Shown here piece after piece: positions 1 to 7,207 of a stretch of DNA of 20,130 bases. The notes beneath the pieces are model-generated. The model made no database searches. It was not told the origin of the DNA and saw nothing but the letters and a program-made list of their open reading frames with translations. Position 1 is the first letter of the stretch. Each line of letters opens with the position of its first letter. The position numbers and the translations under genes are program-made. The DNA comes from CSP1-4 sp036559965 (GTDB lineage: Bacteria; Chloroflexota; Limnocylindria; Limnocylindrales; CSP1-4): contig DATBSD010000093.1 in the NCBI GenBank assembly GCA_036559965.1, forward strand, positions 1 through 20,130, given 5' to 3'.

Positions 1-786
<786 letters not shown>

Positions 787-796
787 CGGAGGCCGA

Positions 797-802
797 AGTA
801 TA
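797..802 (-). promoter_or_regulatory. Candidate -10 element for secA
   Basis: Reading the minus strand, TATACT occupies 802-797, only 10 bases before the secA ATG. In this GC-rich DNA an AT hexamer that close to a start is conspicuous. No recognisable TTGACA-like -35 lies 16-18 bases upstream. A start 6-7 bases downstream would leave a leader of only a few bases, which fits the lack of a Shine-Dalgarno sequence. This is inferred from sequence resemblance only. Confidence 0.35.
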
Positions 803-937
803 GGCCCGACCGCCCCTGACTTCCTGCGGTACCGCGCCGGCCGCGATCGCGCGTCATACGCCTGACGCACTCGACAGCGAACCTTGTCGGCGGCGCTGGC
901 GCGTGTCCATGCGCGCTCGGCACAGCGGAGAGCACGA

Positions 938-1618
938 ATGGGACTCTTGGGCGATCTCGAGCGCGCGTTCGCATCAGCGATCTATCCGAACCGCGGCCTG
1001 ATCGCGATCATCGGTGTCCTTGTCATCGCCGGGCTGGCCTACGTCGGCTGGCGGCGTCGATGGGATCTCGCCGCTCGGCGTCACCCGCGCGGAACCATCG
1101 TCGGCCTGCTCATCGCGATCACGATCCTTGGCTCGTCCGGTTGGTATCTGGGGTCTCCGCTCGTGCTGTCGCGGGCGATCGACGAGCCGCCCCCGATCGC
1201 TGGCGCGAACAGCCCGCCGCGCGGTGCCGTGTCGTCGACGCCCTCTCCCGCCCGCACCGCGACGCCGACCGGACCCGCCACGTCCGCGCCTGGCCTGGAC
1301 GAGCGGTCGGGGTCATTCTCCGGCGCGGACGAGTTCCACTTCGGGCGCGGGACCGCCCGGCTCATCGAGACCGCGCCCGGCGGGTACACGGTCCGCCTCG
1401 AGGACTTCGCCGTTCGGAATGGCCCGGATCTCTTCGTCTATCTGTCGCCCTCGGCCGAGGGGTACGCTGACGGGGCGATCGAACTCGGGAGCCTCAAAGC
1501 CGATCGGGGCAACCAGAACTACGACGTGCCTGCCGCGACCGACGTCGAGTCCGTCCAGAGCGTCGTGATCTGGTGTAAGCAGTTTGCGGTGCTCTTCGCG
1601 ACAGCGCTGCTGGACTAG
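938..1618 (+). CDS. Membrane-anchored DM13-domain protein
   Basis: The product is 226 residues. The ATG at 938 is preferred over the upstream in-frame start at 884 because GGAGAG at 927-932 sits 5 bases before it. Two hydrophobic segments (about 20-37 and 53-75) are followed by a Pro/Thr/Ser/Ala-rich linker (about 84-120) and a DM13 domain (about 125-226). DM13 signatures visible are the GSFSGADEFHFGRGTA start, LEDFAVRNGPDLFVYLS at about 154-170, the LGSLKADRGNQNYDVP segment and VVIWCKQFAVLFATA with the conserved cysteine at 213. DM13 domains are thought to take part in redox or electron-transfer chemistry, but the bacterial versions are poorly characterised. I infer a membrane-tethered domain displayed outside the cytoplasm. 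The gene stands alone: secA is divergent, and the next genes converge on it across a hairpin. Confidence 0.85.
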   Translation: MGLLGDLERAFASAIYPNRGLIAIIGVLVIAGLAYVGWRRRWDLAARRHPRGTIVGLLIAITILGSSGWYLGSPLVLSRAIDEPPPIAGANSPPRGAVSSTPSPARTATPTGPATSAPGLDERSGSFSGADEFHFGRGTARLIETAPGGYTVRLEDFAVRNGPDLFVYLSPSAEGYADGAIELGSLKADRGNQNYDVPAATDVESVQSVVIWCKQFAVLFATALLD

Positions 1619-1653
1619 GGGATCCGCGCCGCGTCAGGACTCTCATGCCCGAA

Positions 1654-1679
1654 CGCGAGGTCCCCGTGCAGACCTCGTG
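1654..1679. terminator. Hairpin between convergent genes, possible bidirectional terminator
   Basis: CGAGGTC at 1656-1662 pairs with GACCTCG at 1671-1677 around an 8-base loop. One wobble pair and one more G-C pair extend the stem to 9 pairs (1654-1679). It lies between the stop of the DM13 gene (1618) and the stop of the small membrane protein (1705), where a terminator for both strands is expected. There is no U-tract on either side, so the assignment rests on position and stem alone. Confidence 0.45.
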
Positions 1680-1704
1680 ATCGGGGCTTGGTTCAGGCAG
1701 TCGA

Positions 1705-1932
1705 TCAGCCCCAGAGGCCGATGAGCGAGCCGCCGACGATGATGAGGAAGGTCAGGATGGCCAGGCCGCCGAAGAAGAGCACCCCGCTGGCCGGGCTGAC
1801 CTCGGTCGCCTCGGGGTTCGCGAGCGGCGCCGGGCGCCAGCGCGACACCCGCAGGCGCCGTCGCCAGTTCTCCTCCTGCACGGGGCTCGGCACGAGGCCC
1901 TCGGAGGTCGGCCGGTGGAGCTTCAGGCTCAC
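1705..1932 (-). CDS. Small single-pass membrane protein of unknown function, last gene of the par-gyr train
   Basis: This is a 75-residue reading frame that starts at GTG 1932-1930, and the GTG overlaps the prs TGA stop in a GTGA arrangement. That argues for translational coupling and for a real gene. The N-terminal half is polar and basic (ENWRRRLRVSRWRP at about 21-34). The C-terminal third, SGVLFFGGLAILTFLIIVGGSLIGLWG cut at about 49-75, is one strongly hydrophobic helix ending two residues after its Leu-Trp. This predicts a tail-anchored or single-pass protein with a positively charged cytoplasmic face. I do not recognise a family. It sits just before a hairpin at the end of the gene train. 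The alternative is a chance frame, but the overlap and the clean membrane segment argue against that. Confidence 0.65.
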   Translation of the reverse strand: MSLKLHRPTSEGLVPSPVQEENWRRRLRVSRWRPAPLANPEATEVSPASGVLFFGGLAILTFLIIVGGSLIGLWG

Positions 1933-3014
1933 GGTCGCGTCCCGACCTTGGCCTTGGCGACCGCGTCCGGCTCCTGCCGCGTGTCGATGGTGCGCATGCC
2001 GCCATCCTCCCAGAGGACCATCTCCTGGACGAGCTCGATCTCGCTCGAGAAGAGGGCCCCGACGGACAGGCCGTGGTGGATGCGCCGGATGGCCTCGCCG
2101 ATGAGCGGCGCCACGGAGAGCGTCTTGATCTTGGCGATGCGCTTGGCCGGCGGCAGCGGGATGGTGTCGGTGATGACGACCTCGCGCAGGGCCGAGTCGC
2201 GGATGCGCTCGACCGCCGGGTCGGAGAGCACACCGTGCGTGGCACAGGCGTAGATCTCCTCGCTGCCCTCGCGTTGCAGTGCGCGGACGACCTCCATGAG
2301 CGTGCCGCCCGTGTCGATCTCGTCGTCGACGATGATCGCCCGCCGGCCGCGCACGTCGCCGATGACGTTCATCAGCTCGGCCCGGTCGAGGTTCCCGACG
2401 CGGCGCTTCTCGATGACCGCGAGCGGCGCGTCAAGCAGCTCCGCGAACGTCCGGGCGCGCTTGGCGAAGCCGAGGTCGGTGACCACGACGAGGTTCTCGA
2501 GCTGTTTCTGGCGGAAGTAGTTGCTCAGCAGGTGGACGGCCGTCAGCTCGTCGACGGGGATGTTGAAGAAGCCCTGGATCTGGCCCTGGTGGAGGTCCAT
2601 GGTCAGGACCCGGTCGGCGCCCGCGACCTGGATCATGTCGGCGATGAGGCGGGCCGTGATGGGCACGCGTGGCTGGTCCTTCTTGTCCGAGCGCCCGTAG
2701 CTGTAGTAGGGCACGACGGCGGTGATCCGGCCGGCGCTCGCGCGCTTGAAGGCGTCGAGCAGGATGAGCAGCTCCATGATCGACTTGTTGACCGGGCTGC
2801 AGGTCGGCTGGACGAGGTAGACGTCCATCTGGCGGACGTTGTCGAGGATCTTGACGAAGATGTTCTCGTTGGCGAACTCGAAGACCTCGGCGGCGCCCTG
2901 CTCGCGCCCCAGGTAGCGGCAGATCTTGCGCGCCAGGTCGGGGTTGGCGTTGCCGGCGTAGACGCCGTACTCCTCGGCCAGCAGCGCCGCACCGACCGTG
3001 CCGAAGTCGCTCAC
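1929..3014 (-). CDS. prs: Ribose-phosphate pyrophosphokinase (PRPP synthetase)
   Basis: Prs makes PRPP from ribose 5-phosphate and ATP, the precursor for purines, pyrimidines, NAD, histidine and tryptophan. From the GTG at 3014 the protein is 361 residues. Visible motifs are GNANPDLA at 21-28, NVRQMDVYLVQPTCSPVN at 59-76, the MELLILLDAFKRASAGRITAV block at about 80-100, YSYGRSDKKDQPR at 104-116, the catalytic TMDLHQGQIQGFF at 138-150 and the PRPP-binding loop IIVDDEIDTGGT at 227-238. Usual Prs is about 315 residues and ends near SVxxLF. Here about 37 residues follow (from about 324). The start is uncertain: ATG at 3089 and GTG at 3068 are also in frame but overlap the end of gyrA. GTG 3014 lies 34 bp after the gyrA stop, with GGGAG 11 bases upstream. 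The 3' end overlaps the small membrane gene by 4 bp. Confidence 0.95.
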   Translation of the reverse strand: MSDFGTVGAALLAEEYGVYAGNANPDLARKICRYLGREQGAAEVFEFANENIFVKILDNVRQMDVYLVQPTCSPVNKSIMELLILLDAFKRASAGRITAVVPYYSYGRSDKKDQPRVPITARLIADMIQVAGADRVLTMDLHQGQIQGFFNIPVDELTAVHLLSNYFRQKQLENLVVVTDLGFAKRARTFAELLDAPLAVIEKRRVGNLDRAELMNVIGDVRGRRAIIVDDEIDTGGTLMEVVRALQREGSEEIYACATHGVLSDPAVERIRDSALREVVITDTIPLPPAKRIAKIKTLSVAPLIGEAIRRIHHGLSVGALFSSEIELVQEMVLWEDGGMRTIDTRQEPDAVAKAKVGTRP

Positions 3015-3048
3015 GAGGTCGTCCGCTCCCGCCTCATCGCCGCGTCCC

Positions 3049-5598
3049 TCACGTTCCGAGCGGGTCACCCGGCTCGTCGGGGGCGTCATTGTCGCCCATC
3101 GACCGCTGCTCCGCCAGCCCTGCCCGGAAGACGGCGATGCCGGCCACCGTGTCGCCCTCGTTGAGGCGCATGACGATCACGCCACGGGCCTGGCTGCCGT
3201 AGCGGTTGATGGACATCACGTCGGTGCGCACGACCTGGCCGCTGGCGCTCACGAGGAGCAGCTCCTCGTCGGTCTCGCTGACCAGCTCGACGGCGGCCAC
3301 GTCGCCGGTCTTGGCGCCTTCGAGCGAGATGAGCCGGACGCCCTGGGTCGGACGGTGCATGCGCCGGAACTCGGTCAGCGCGACGCGCTTGCCGTAACCG
3401 GTCTCGGTCAGCACCAGCAGGTCGGCCTCGGGCACGACGACGCTCATGCCGACCACTCGGTCACCGGCGCGGGCGAGCCGGATGCCGTTGACGCCGGCCG
3501 CGTCGCGGCCCATCGCGCGGACCTCCGACTCGTGGAACCGCGCGATGCGGCCGAGCGCCGTGGTCAGCACGAAGTCGTCGTCGCCGGACGAGATCTCGAC
3601 CCACACGAGGTCGTCGCCCTCGTTGACGGTGATGGCCCGGATGCCCGACGACCGGACGCGCTCGAACTGCTCGATGGGTGTCTTCTTGATCTTGCCCCGC
3701 CGGGTCGCCATGACCAGGTTGTGGCCCTTCTCGAAGTTCGGCGTCGTGAGCACGGCCAGCACGAGCTCGCCGGTCTCGACCTGGACGCCCTCGAGGTTGA
3801 TGATCGGGATGCCCTTGGCCTGGCGGCTGGCATCGGGCACCTGGAAGACCTTGGAGCTGAAGACACGCCCGCGATTGGTGAAGAAGAGCGCCCAGTCGTG
3901 GGTGTTGGCCACGAGCAGGTGCTCGAGCGCGTCCTCCTCCACGGTCCGCGCCCCGATGATGCCCTTGCCGCCCCGGGCCTGGCGGCGGTACGTGCCCAGC
4001 GGCTGACGCTTGATGTAGCCGCGCCCGGAGACCGTGACGACGACGTCCTCGTCGGCGATGAGGTCCTCGTCGGTCATCTCGCGATCGGCGTCGTCATGGA
4101 CACGTGTGCGCCGTTCGCCCGCGTACTTCGCGCTCAGCTCGACGAGCTCGTCCTTGATGATGCCCAGGATGCGCGCCTGGTTGGCGAGGATGTCCTCGAG
4201 CTCGGCGATGAGCTGGATGACGGCCAGGTACTCGTCCTCGATCTTCTTGCGCTCCAGCGCGGCCAGTCGGCGGAGCTGCATCTCGAGGATGGCGTTGGCC
4301 TGGATCTCGGTCAGCTTGAACTTCGCGACGAGGTTCTGGCGGGCGTCGTCGGTGTCGGCCGATCCGCGGATGGTCTTGATGACCGCGTCGAGGTTATCGA
4401 GCGCGACCTTCAGGCCCTCGAGGATGTGGGCTCGGTCGCGCGCCTTGCCGAGGTCGTATTCGGTGCGTCGCCGGACGACCGTGCGCCGCCAGTCGATGTG
4501 ATGCTGGAGGACCGACTTGAGGGGCAGCGTCTGGGGCTGCCCGTCGACGAGCGCGAGCATGTTCATGTTGAACGCCAGGCGCAGCGGCGTGTGCTTGAAC
4601 AGGTTGTTGAGGACCTTGTGCGGATTGGCGTCGCGCTTGCATTCGATGACCAGGCGCATGCCGTCGCGGTCGGACTCGTCGCGCAGGTCGGCGATGCCGT
4701 CGATCTTCTTGCCCGTCACCAGCTCCGCGATCTTCTCGACCAGCGAGGCCTTGTTGACCTGGTAGGGCAGCTCGGTGACGACGATGGCGGTGCGGTCCTG
4801 GCGCGTCTCTTCGAAGGCGCATTGGGCGCGCATGACGACGCGGCCGCGACCGTGGGCGTACATCTCGCGGATGGCGTCGACGCGCTCCTGCTGACCGGTC
4901 AACGGGTTGCGGCGCTGCTCGAAGCGGAAGATCGTGCCGCCGGTCGGGAAGTCGGGGCCGAGCACGTAGTCGCACAGCTCGTCGGAGGTCAGCTTGGGGT
5001 CGTCGATGAGGGCGATGGTGGCCGAGGCGATCTCGCCCAGGTGATGGGGCGGGATGTTGGTCGCCATGCCGACGGCGATGCCGGCCGAGCCGTTGACGAG
5101 CAGGTTGGGCAGCTTGGCGGGCAGGACCGAGGGCTGCTGGCGCGTACCGTCGTAGTTGTCGACGAACTGCACGGTCTCCTTGTCGATGTCGGCCAGCAGC
5201 TCGGCGGCGATGGCGGTCATGCGCGCCTCGGTGTAGCGCATGGCGGCCGGCGGGTCGCCATCCACCGACCCGAAGTTGCCCTGACCGTCGACGAGCGGGT
5301 AGCGCATCGAGAAGTCCTGGGCCAGGCGCACGAGAGCGTCGTAGAGCGCCACGTCGCCGTGGGGGTGGTACTTGCCCATGACCTCGCCGACGATGGCCGC
5401 GCACTTGCGGTAGGCCGACGTCGAGCTGAGGCTCATCTCGTTCATCGTGTACAGGATCCGCCGGTGGACCGGCTTCAGGCCGTCACGGACGTCCGGCAGG
5501 GCGCGGCTGACGATGACGCTCATCGCATAGTCGAGGTAGCTCGTCCGGAGCTCGTCCTCGATGTTGATGCGGCGGACGTTGCCGACGTCGTCGGTCAT
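3049..5598 (-). CDS. gyrA: DNA gyrase subunit A
   Basis: GyrA is the DNA cleavage-rejoining and wrapping subunit of gyrase, which acts as an A2B2 complex with GyrB to introduce negative supercoils. The product is 849 residues, a normal length. Order: winged-helix/tower domain with catalytic Tyr122 in MRYTEARMT (120-128), a coiled-coil region (about 385-490), and a C-terminal beta-pinwheel from about 515. The GyrA box is Q540-G546, QARGGKG, with Ala at the usual second-position Arg. At the quinolone-determining site the sequence is HPHGDVALYD (78-87): Val83 replaces the usual Ser/Ala, while Asp87 is kept. About 15 extra residues (FRFEQRRNPLTGQQERV, about 224-240) precede the IREMYAHGRGRVVMR segment. 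The ATG at 5598 has GGAG 8 bases upstream. It lies 22 bp after the alkylation-repair gene and in one train with gyrB. Confidence 0.98.
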   Translation of the reverse strand: MTDDVGNVRRINIEDELRTSYLDYAMSVIVSRALPDVRDGLKPVHRRILYTMNEMSLSSTSAYRKCAAIVGEVMGKYHPHGDVALYDALVRLAQDFSMRYPLVDGQGNFGSVDGDPPAAMRYTEARMTAIAAELLADIDKETVQFVDNYDGTRQQPSVLPAKLPNLLVNGSAGIAVGMATNIPPHHLGEIASATIALIDDPKLTSDELCDYVLGPDFPTGGTIFRFEQRRNPLTGQQERVDAIREMYAHGRGRVVMRAQCAFEETRQDRTAIVVTELPYQVNKASLVEKIAELVTGKKIDGIADLRDESDRDGMRLVIECKRDANPHKVLNNLFKHTPLRLAFNMNMLALVDGQPQTLPLKSVLQHHIDWRRTVVRRRTEYDLGKARDRAHILEGLKVALDNLDAVIKTIRGSADTDDARQNLVAKFKLTEIQANAILEMQLRRLAALERKKIEDEYLAVIQLIAELEDILANQARILGIIKDELVELSAKYAGERRTRVHDDADREMTDEDLIADEDVVVTVSGRGYIKRQPLGTYRRQARGGKGIIGARTVEEDALEHLLVANTHDWALFFTNRGRVFSSKVFQVPDASRQAKGIPIINLEGVQVETGELVLAVLTTPNFEKGHNLVMATRRGKIKKTPIEQFERVRSSGIRAITVNEGDDLVWVEISSGDDDFVLTTALGRIARFHESEVRAMGRDAAGVNGIRLARAGDRVVGMSVVVPEADLLVLTETGYGKRVALTEFRRMHRPTQGVRLISLEGAKTGDVAAVELVSETDEELLLVSASGQVVRTDVMSINRYGSQARGVIVMRLNEGDTVAGIAVFRAGLAEQRSMGDNDAPDEPGDPLGT

Positions 5599-5620
5599 CG
5601 GTCGGTCTCCGGTCGGCGGC

Positions 5621-6634
5621 TCACGCCGTCACCGGCGCGGGTCGCTCGAGCGGCGCCTCGGCGACGTCGAGCGGGTCAGGCATGGCGTGGACGAGGAATG
5701 CGGCCGCGGTCGCGTGGGCGACGCTCGTGTCGGGGGCGTCGGGCCGGCGCTGGATGCCGACGAGGAGGGGCTTGAGCTCGGCCGCCAGCGCGGGGTCAGC
5801 CGAATGGCCGGTCAGCGCGTCACGCACGACCCACGCTCGGGCGCCGTCGTCGGTCGCGCGCGCCACTCCTGCCTGCCGGCGAAGCAGGGCGGCGACACCA
5901 TCCGGGTCGACCTCGCGCCACGACCGCAGCGCCCACGAGAGCGCCTTCTGGACATCAGGGTCGGTCTCGCCGATCAGTGATTCGATGATCGTCAAACCGG
6001 GTCGCTCGCGCAGGGACGCCCGCTCGCCCGATGCCAGCCGGAACGGGATCTCGGCGATGGTCGAACCCACGAGCCGCCGCTCCCAGCGATGGGGCGAATA
6101 GACGAGCAGCTCGATCTCGGCCCACCGGAAGGGCTCAAGGAGCAGCCCCCGGGCGACGACGTCGGCCAGCGCGTCGACGCTCGCCCAGTCGCGCGCCAGG
6201 CGCGCCAGGCGGCGGATGAGCTGCCACGTCCGCTCCGGGTCGGCAGCCAGGCTGCGGCGCAGTGGGACCAGGGCGACCATGCGTGTCTCGAAGGCGACGG
6301 TCCGCGTGAGCGTGTCGGCGAGGTAGATCGAGACGGCCGGGGATGCCTCGCGCAGGGCTCGCGCGACGGGCCGCTCCACGGCCCGCAGCAGCGGCGTCCG
6401 GACGCCGATGATGCCCGCGGCCCCGGGCACGACCCCGGCCATGCCCTTGGCGTATGCGGGGTCGGCCAGGCGTCGCAGGCCACGCTCGAGCTGGGCGACG
6501 AAGCGGTCCGGTTCGACGACGAGCTCGGCCAGCCGCCGGCCCAGCGCATCAGCCGCCGCGCGGTGCTCGGCGACGAACGCATTCGCGCGGGCGGTCACCG
6601 GGCTCGTCTGGCGGCCGACGAGCGCGGCACTCAT
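5621..6634 (-). CDS. DNA alkylation repair (AlkD/AlkC-type HEAT-like repeat) protein
   Basis: The product is 337 residues, starting at the ATG at 6634, whose ATGA overlaps the thioesterase stop by 4 bp. The protein is almost wholly helical with Arg/Leu-rich repeats. Motifs typical of the DNA_alkylation family are visible: GIIGVRTPLLRAV at 74-86, DWASVDALAD at 149-158, the signature SPHRWERRLVGSTIAEIPF at 180-198, and VQKALSWALRSW at 228-239. Members use a HEAT-like solenoid to hold DNA, and in AlkD they excise bulky or cationic N3/N7-alkyl purines. Trp and Asp residues matter for catalysis there, and Trp150/Asp149 and Trp184 are candidates here, although I cannot align them. Some members are structural or inactive, so glycosylase activity is inferred. 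It lies between the thioesterase and gyrA in the gyrase train. A longer in-frame reading upstream to 7078 is a shadow of the thioesterase gene. Confidence 0.85.
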   Translation of the reverse strand: MSAALVGRQTSPVTARANAFVAEHRAAADALGRRLAELVVEPDRFVAQLERGLRRLADPAYAKGMAGVVPGAAGIIGVRTPLLRAVERPVARALREASPAVSIYLADTLTRTVAFETRMVALVPLRRSLAADPERTWQLIRRLARLARDWASVDALADVVARGLLLEPFRWAEIELLVYSPHRWERRLVGSTIAEIPFRLASGERASLRERPGLTIIESLIGETDPDVQKALSWALRSWREVDPDGVAALLRRQAGVARATDDGARAWVVRDALTGHSADPALAAELKPLLVGIQRRPDAPDTSVAHATAAAFLVHAMPDPLDVAEAPLERPAPVTA

Positions 6635-7152
6635 GCCGGGCGCTCCGATCGGGCATCGCTGCCGTCGACGGGAACCATGTGGAAGCGGTAGGCAGCGCGC
6701 AGCTCCGCCTTGCGAGCCTCGGGGGCGGCCACGTAGCGGGCCTCCGCGGTGGCCTTGATCGCACCGTCGAGGCCGAGGATCCTGCCGCGCGTCCTGAACA
6801 GGCGCCGATCGACATCCACGACCTCGCCCTCGACATGGAGCGGCTGGTTGACGTCGACCGGCTGGAGGTAGCGCACCGTCAGCTCGGCGGTCACGCCCCA
6901 GCAGTCGTGCTCGAAGAGCGCCCAGCCCATGATCTCGTCGAGCAACGTCGCCAGCACGCCCCCGTGGGCCTTGTCCGACCAGCCGACGAAGTCCGGGCCC
7001 AGCGTCAGGTCCGTCCACGCGGTGCCGGTGCGAGCGTAGATCGTCGCGTGAAGGCCACGCGCATTGAGCTCGCCGCACACGAAGCAGTGATGGGGATCGA
7101 CGACGAACCGATAGGTCCGCCCGTCGTCGGGGACGGTGCTCGAGCCGCTCAT
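6631..7152 (-). CDS. PaaI-like hotdog-fold thioesterase
   Basis: From the ATG at 7152 the protein is 173 residues. After a short polar start comes HHCFVCGELNARGL at 21-34, a Cys-x-x-Cys-Gly opening seen in many PaaI-like thioesterases. The hotdog core helix follows, HGGVLATLLDEIMGWAL at 63-79, with the likely catalytic acid Asp72. Further on are AELTVRYLQPVDVNQPLHVEGEV-type strands (about 89-112, shown in part) and an AIKATAEARYV strand near 131-141. Such enzymes hydrolyse acyl-CoA thioesters, and the substrate cannot be read from the sequence. A TTG at 7218, overlapping gyrB by 11 bp with AAGGTGG 6 bases upstream, is an alternative start and would add 22 residues. The ATG start has only a weak Shine-Dalgarno sequence. 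Its stop overlaps the alkylation-repair start, so the two are coupled. Confidence 0.85.
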   Translation of the reverse strand: MSGSSTVPDDGRTYRFVVDPHHCFVCGELNARGLHATIYARTGTAWTDLTLGPDFVGWSDKAHGGVLATLLDEIMGWALFEHDCWGVTAELTVRYLQPVDVNQPLHVEGEVVDVDRRLFRTRGRILGLDGAIKATAEARYVAAPEARKAELRAAYRFHMVPVDGSDARSERPA

Positions 7153-7162
7153 CCGAGATCCG

Positions 7163-7174
7163 TCGGACGTCCGA
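7163..7174. repeat. 12-bp perfect palindrome in the gyrB-thioesterase gap
   Basis: TCGGACGTCCGA is a perfect palindrome in the only sizeable gap (55 bp) of the par-gyr train, just upstream of the thioesterase ATG at 7152. It could be a small operator or a short RNA hairpin. It could also be chance in GC-rich DNA, and no known site is recognised. Confidence 0.25.
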
Positions 7175-7207
7175 GGTGGCGTGTCCGTCCGGCCGCCCCG
7201 CGCGACC

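Noticed and set aside
2998..5775. A 925-residue open frame on the plus strand opposite gyrA
   Set aside because: It is the antisense shadow of gyrA in GC-rich DNA: very rich in Asp, Val, Leu, His and Gly, with no family motif, while gyrA on the other strand is unambiguous.
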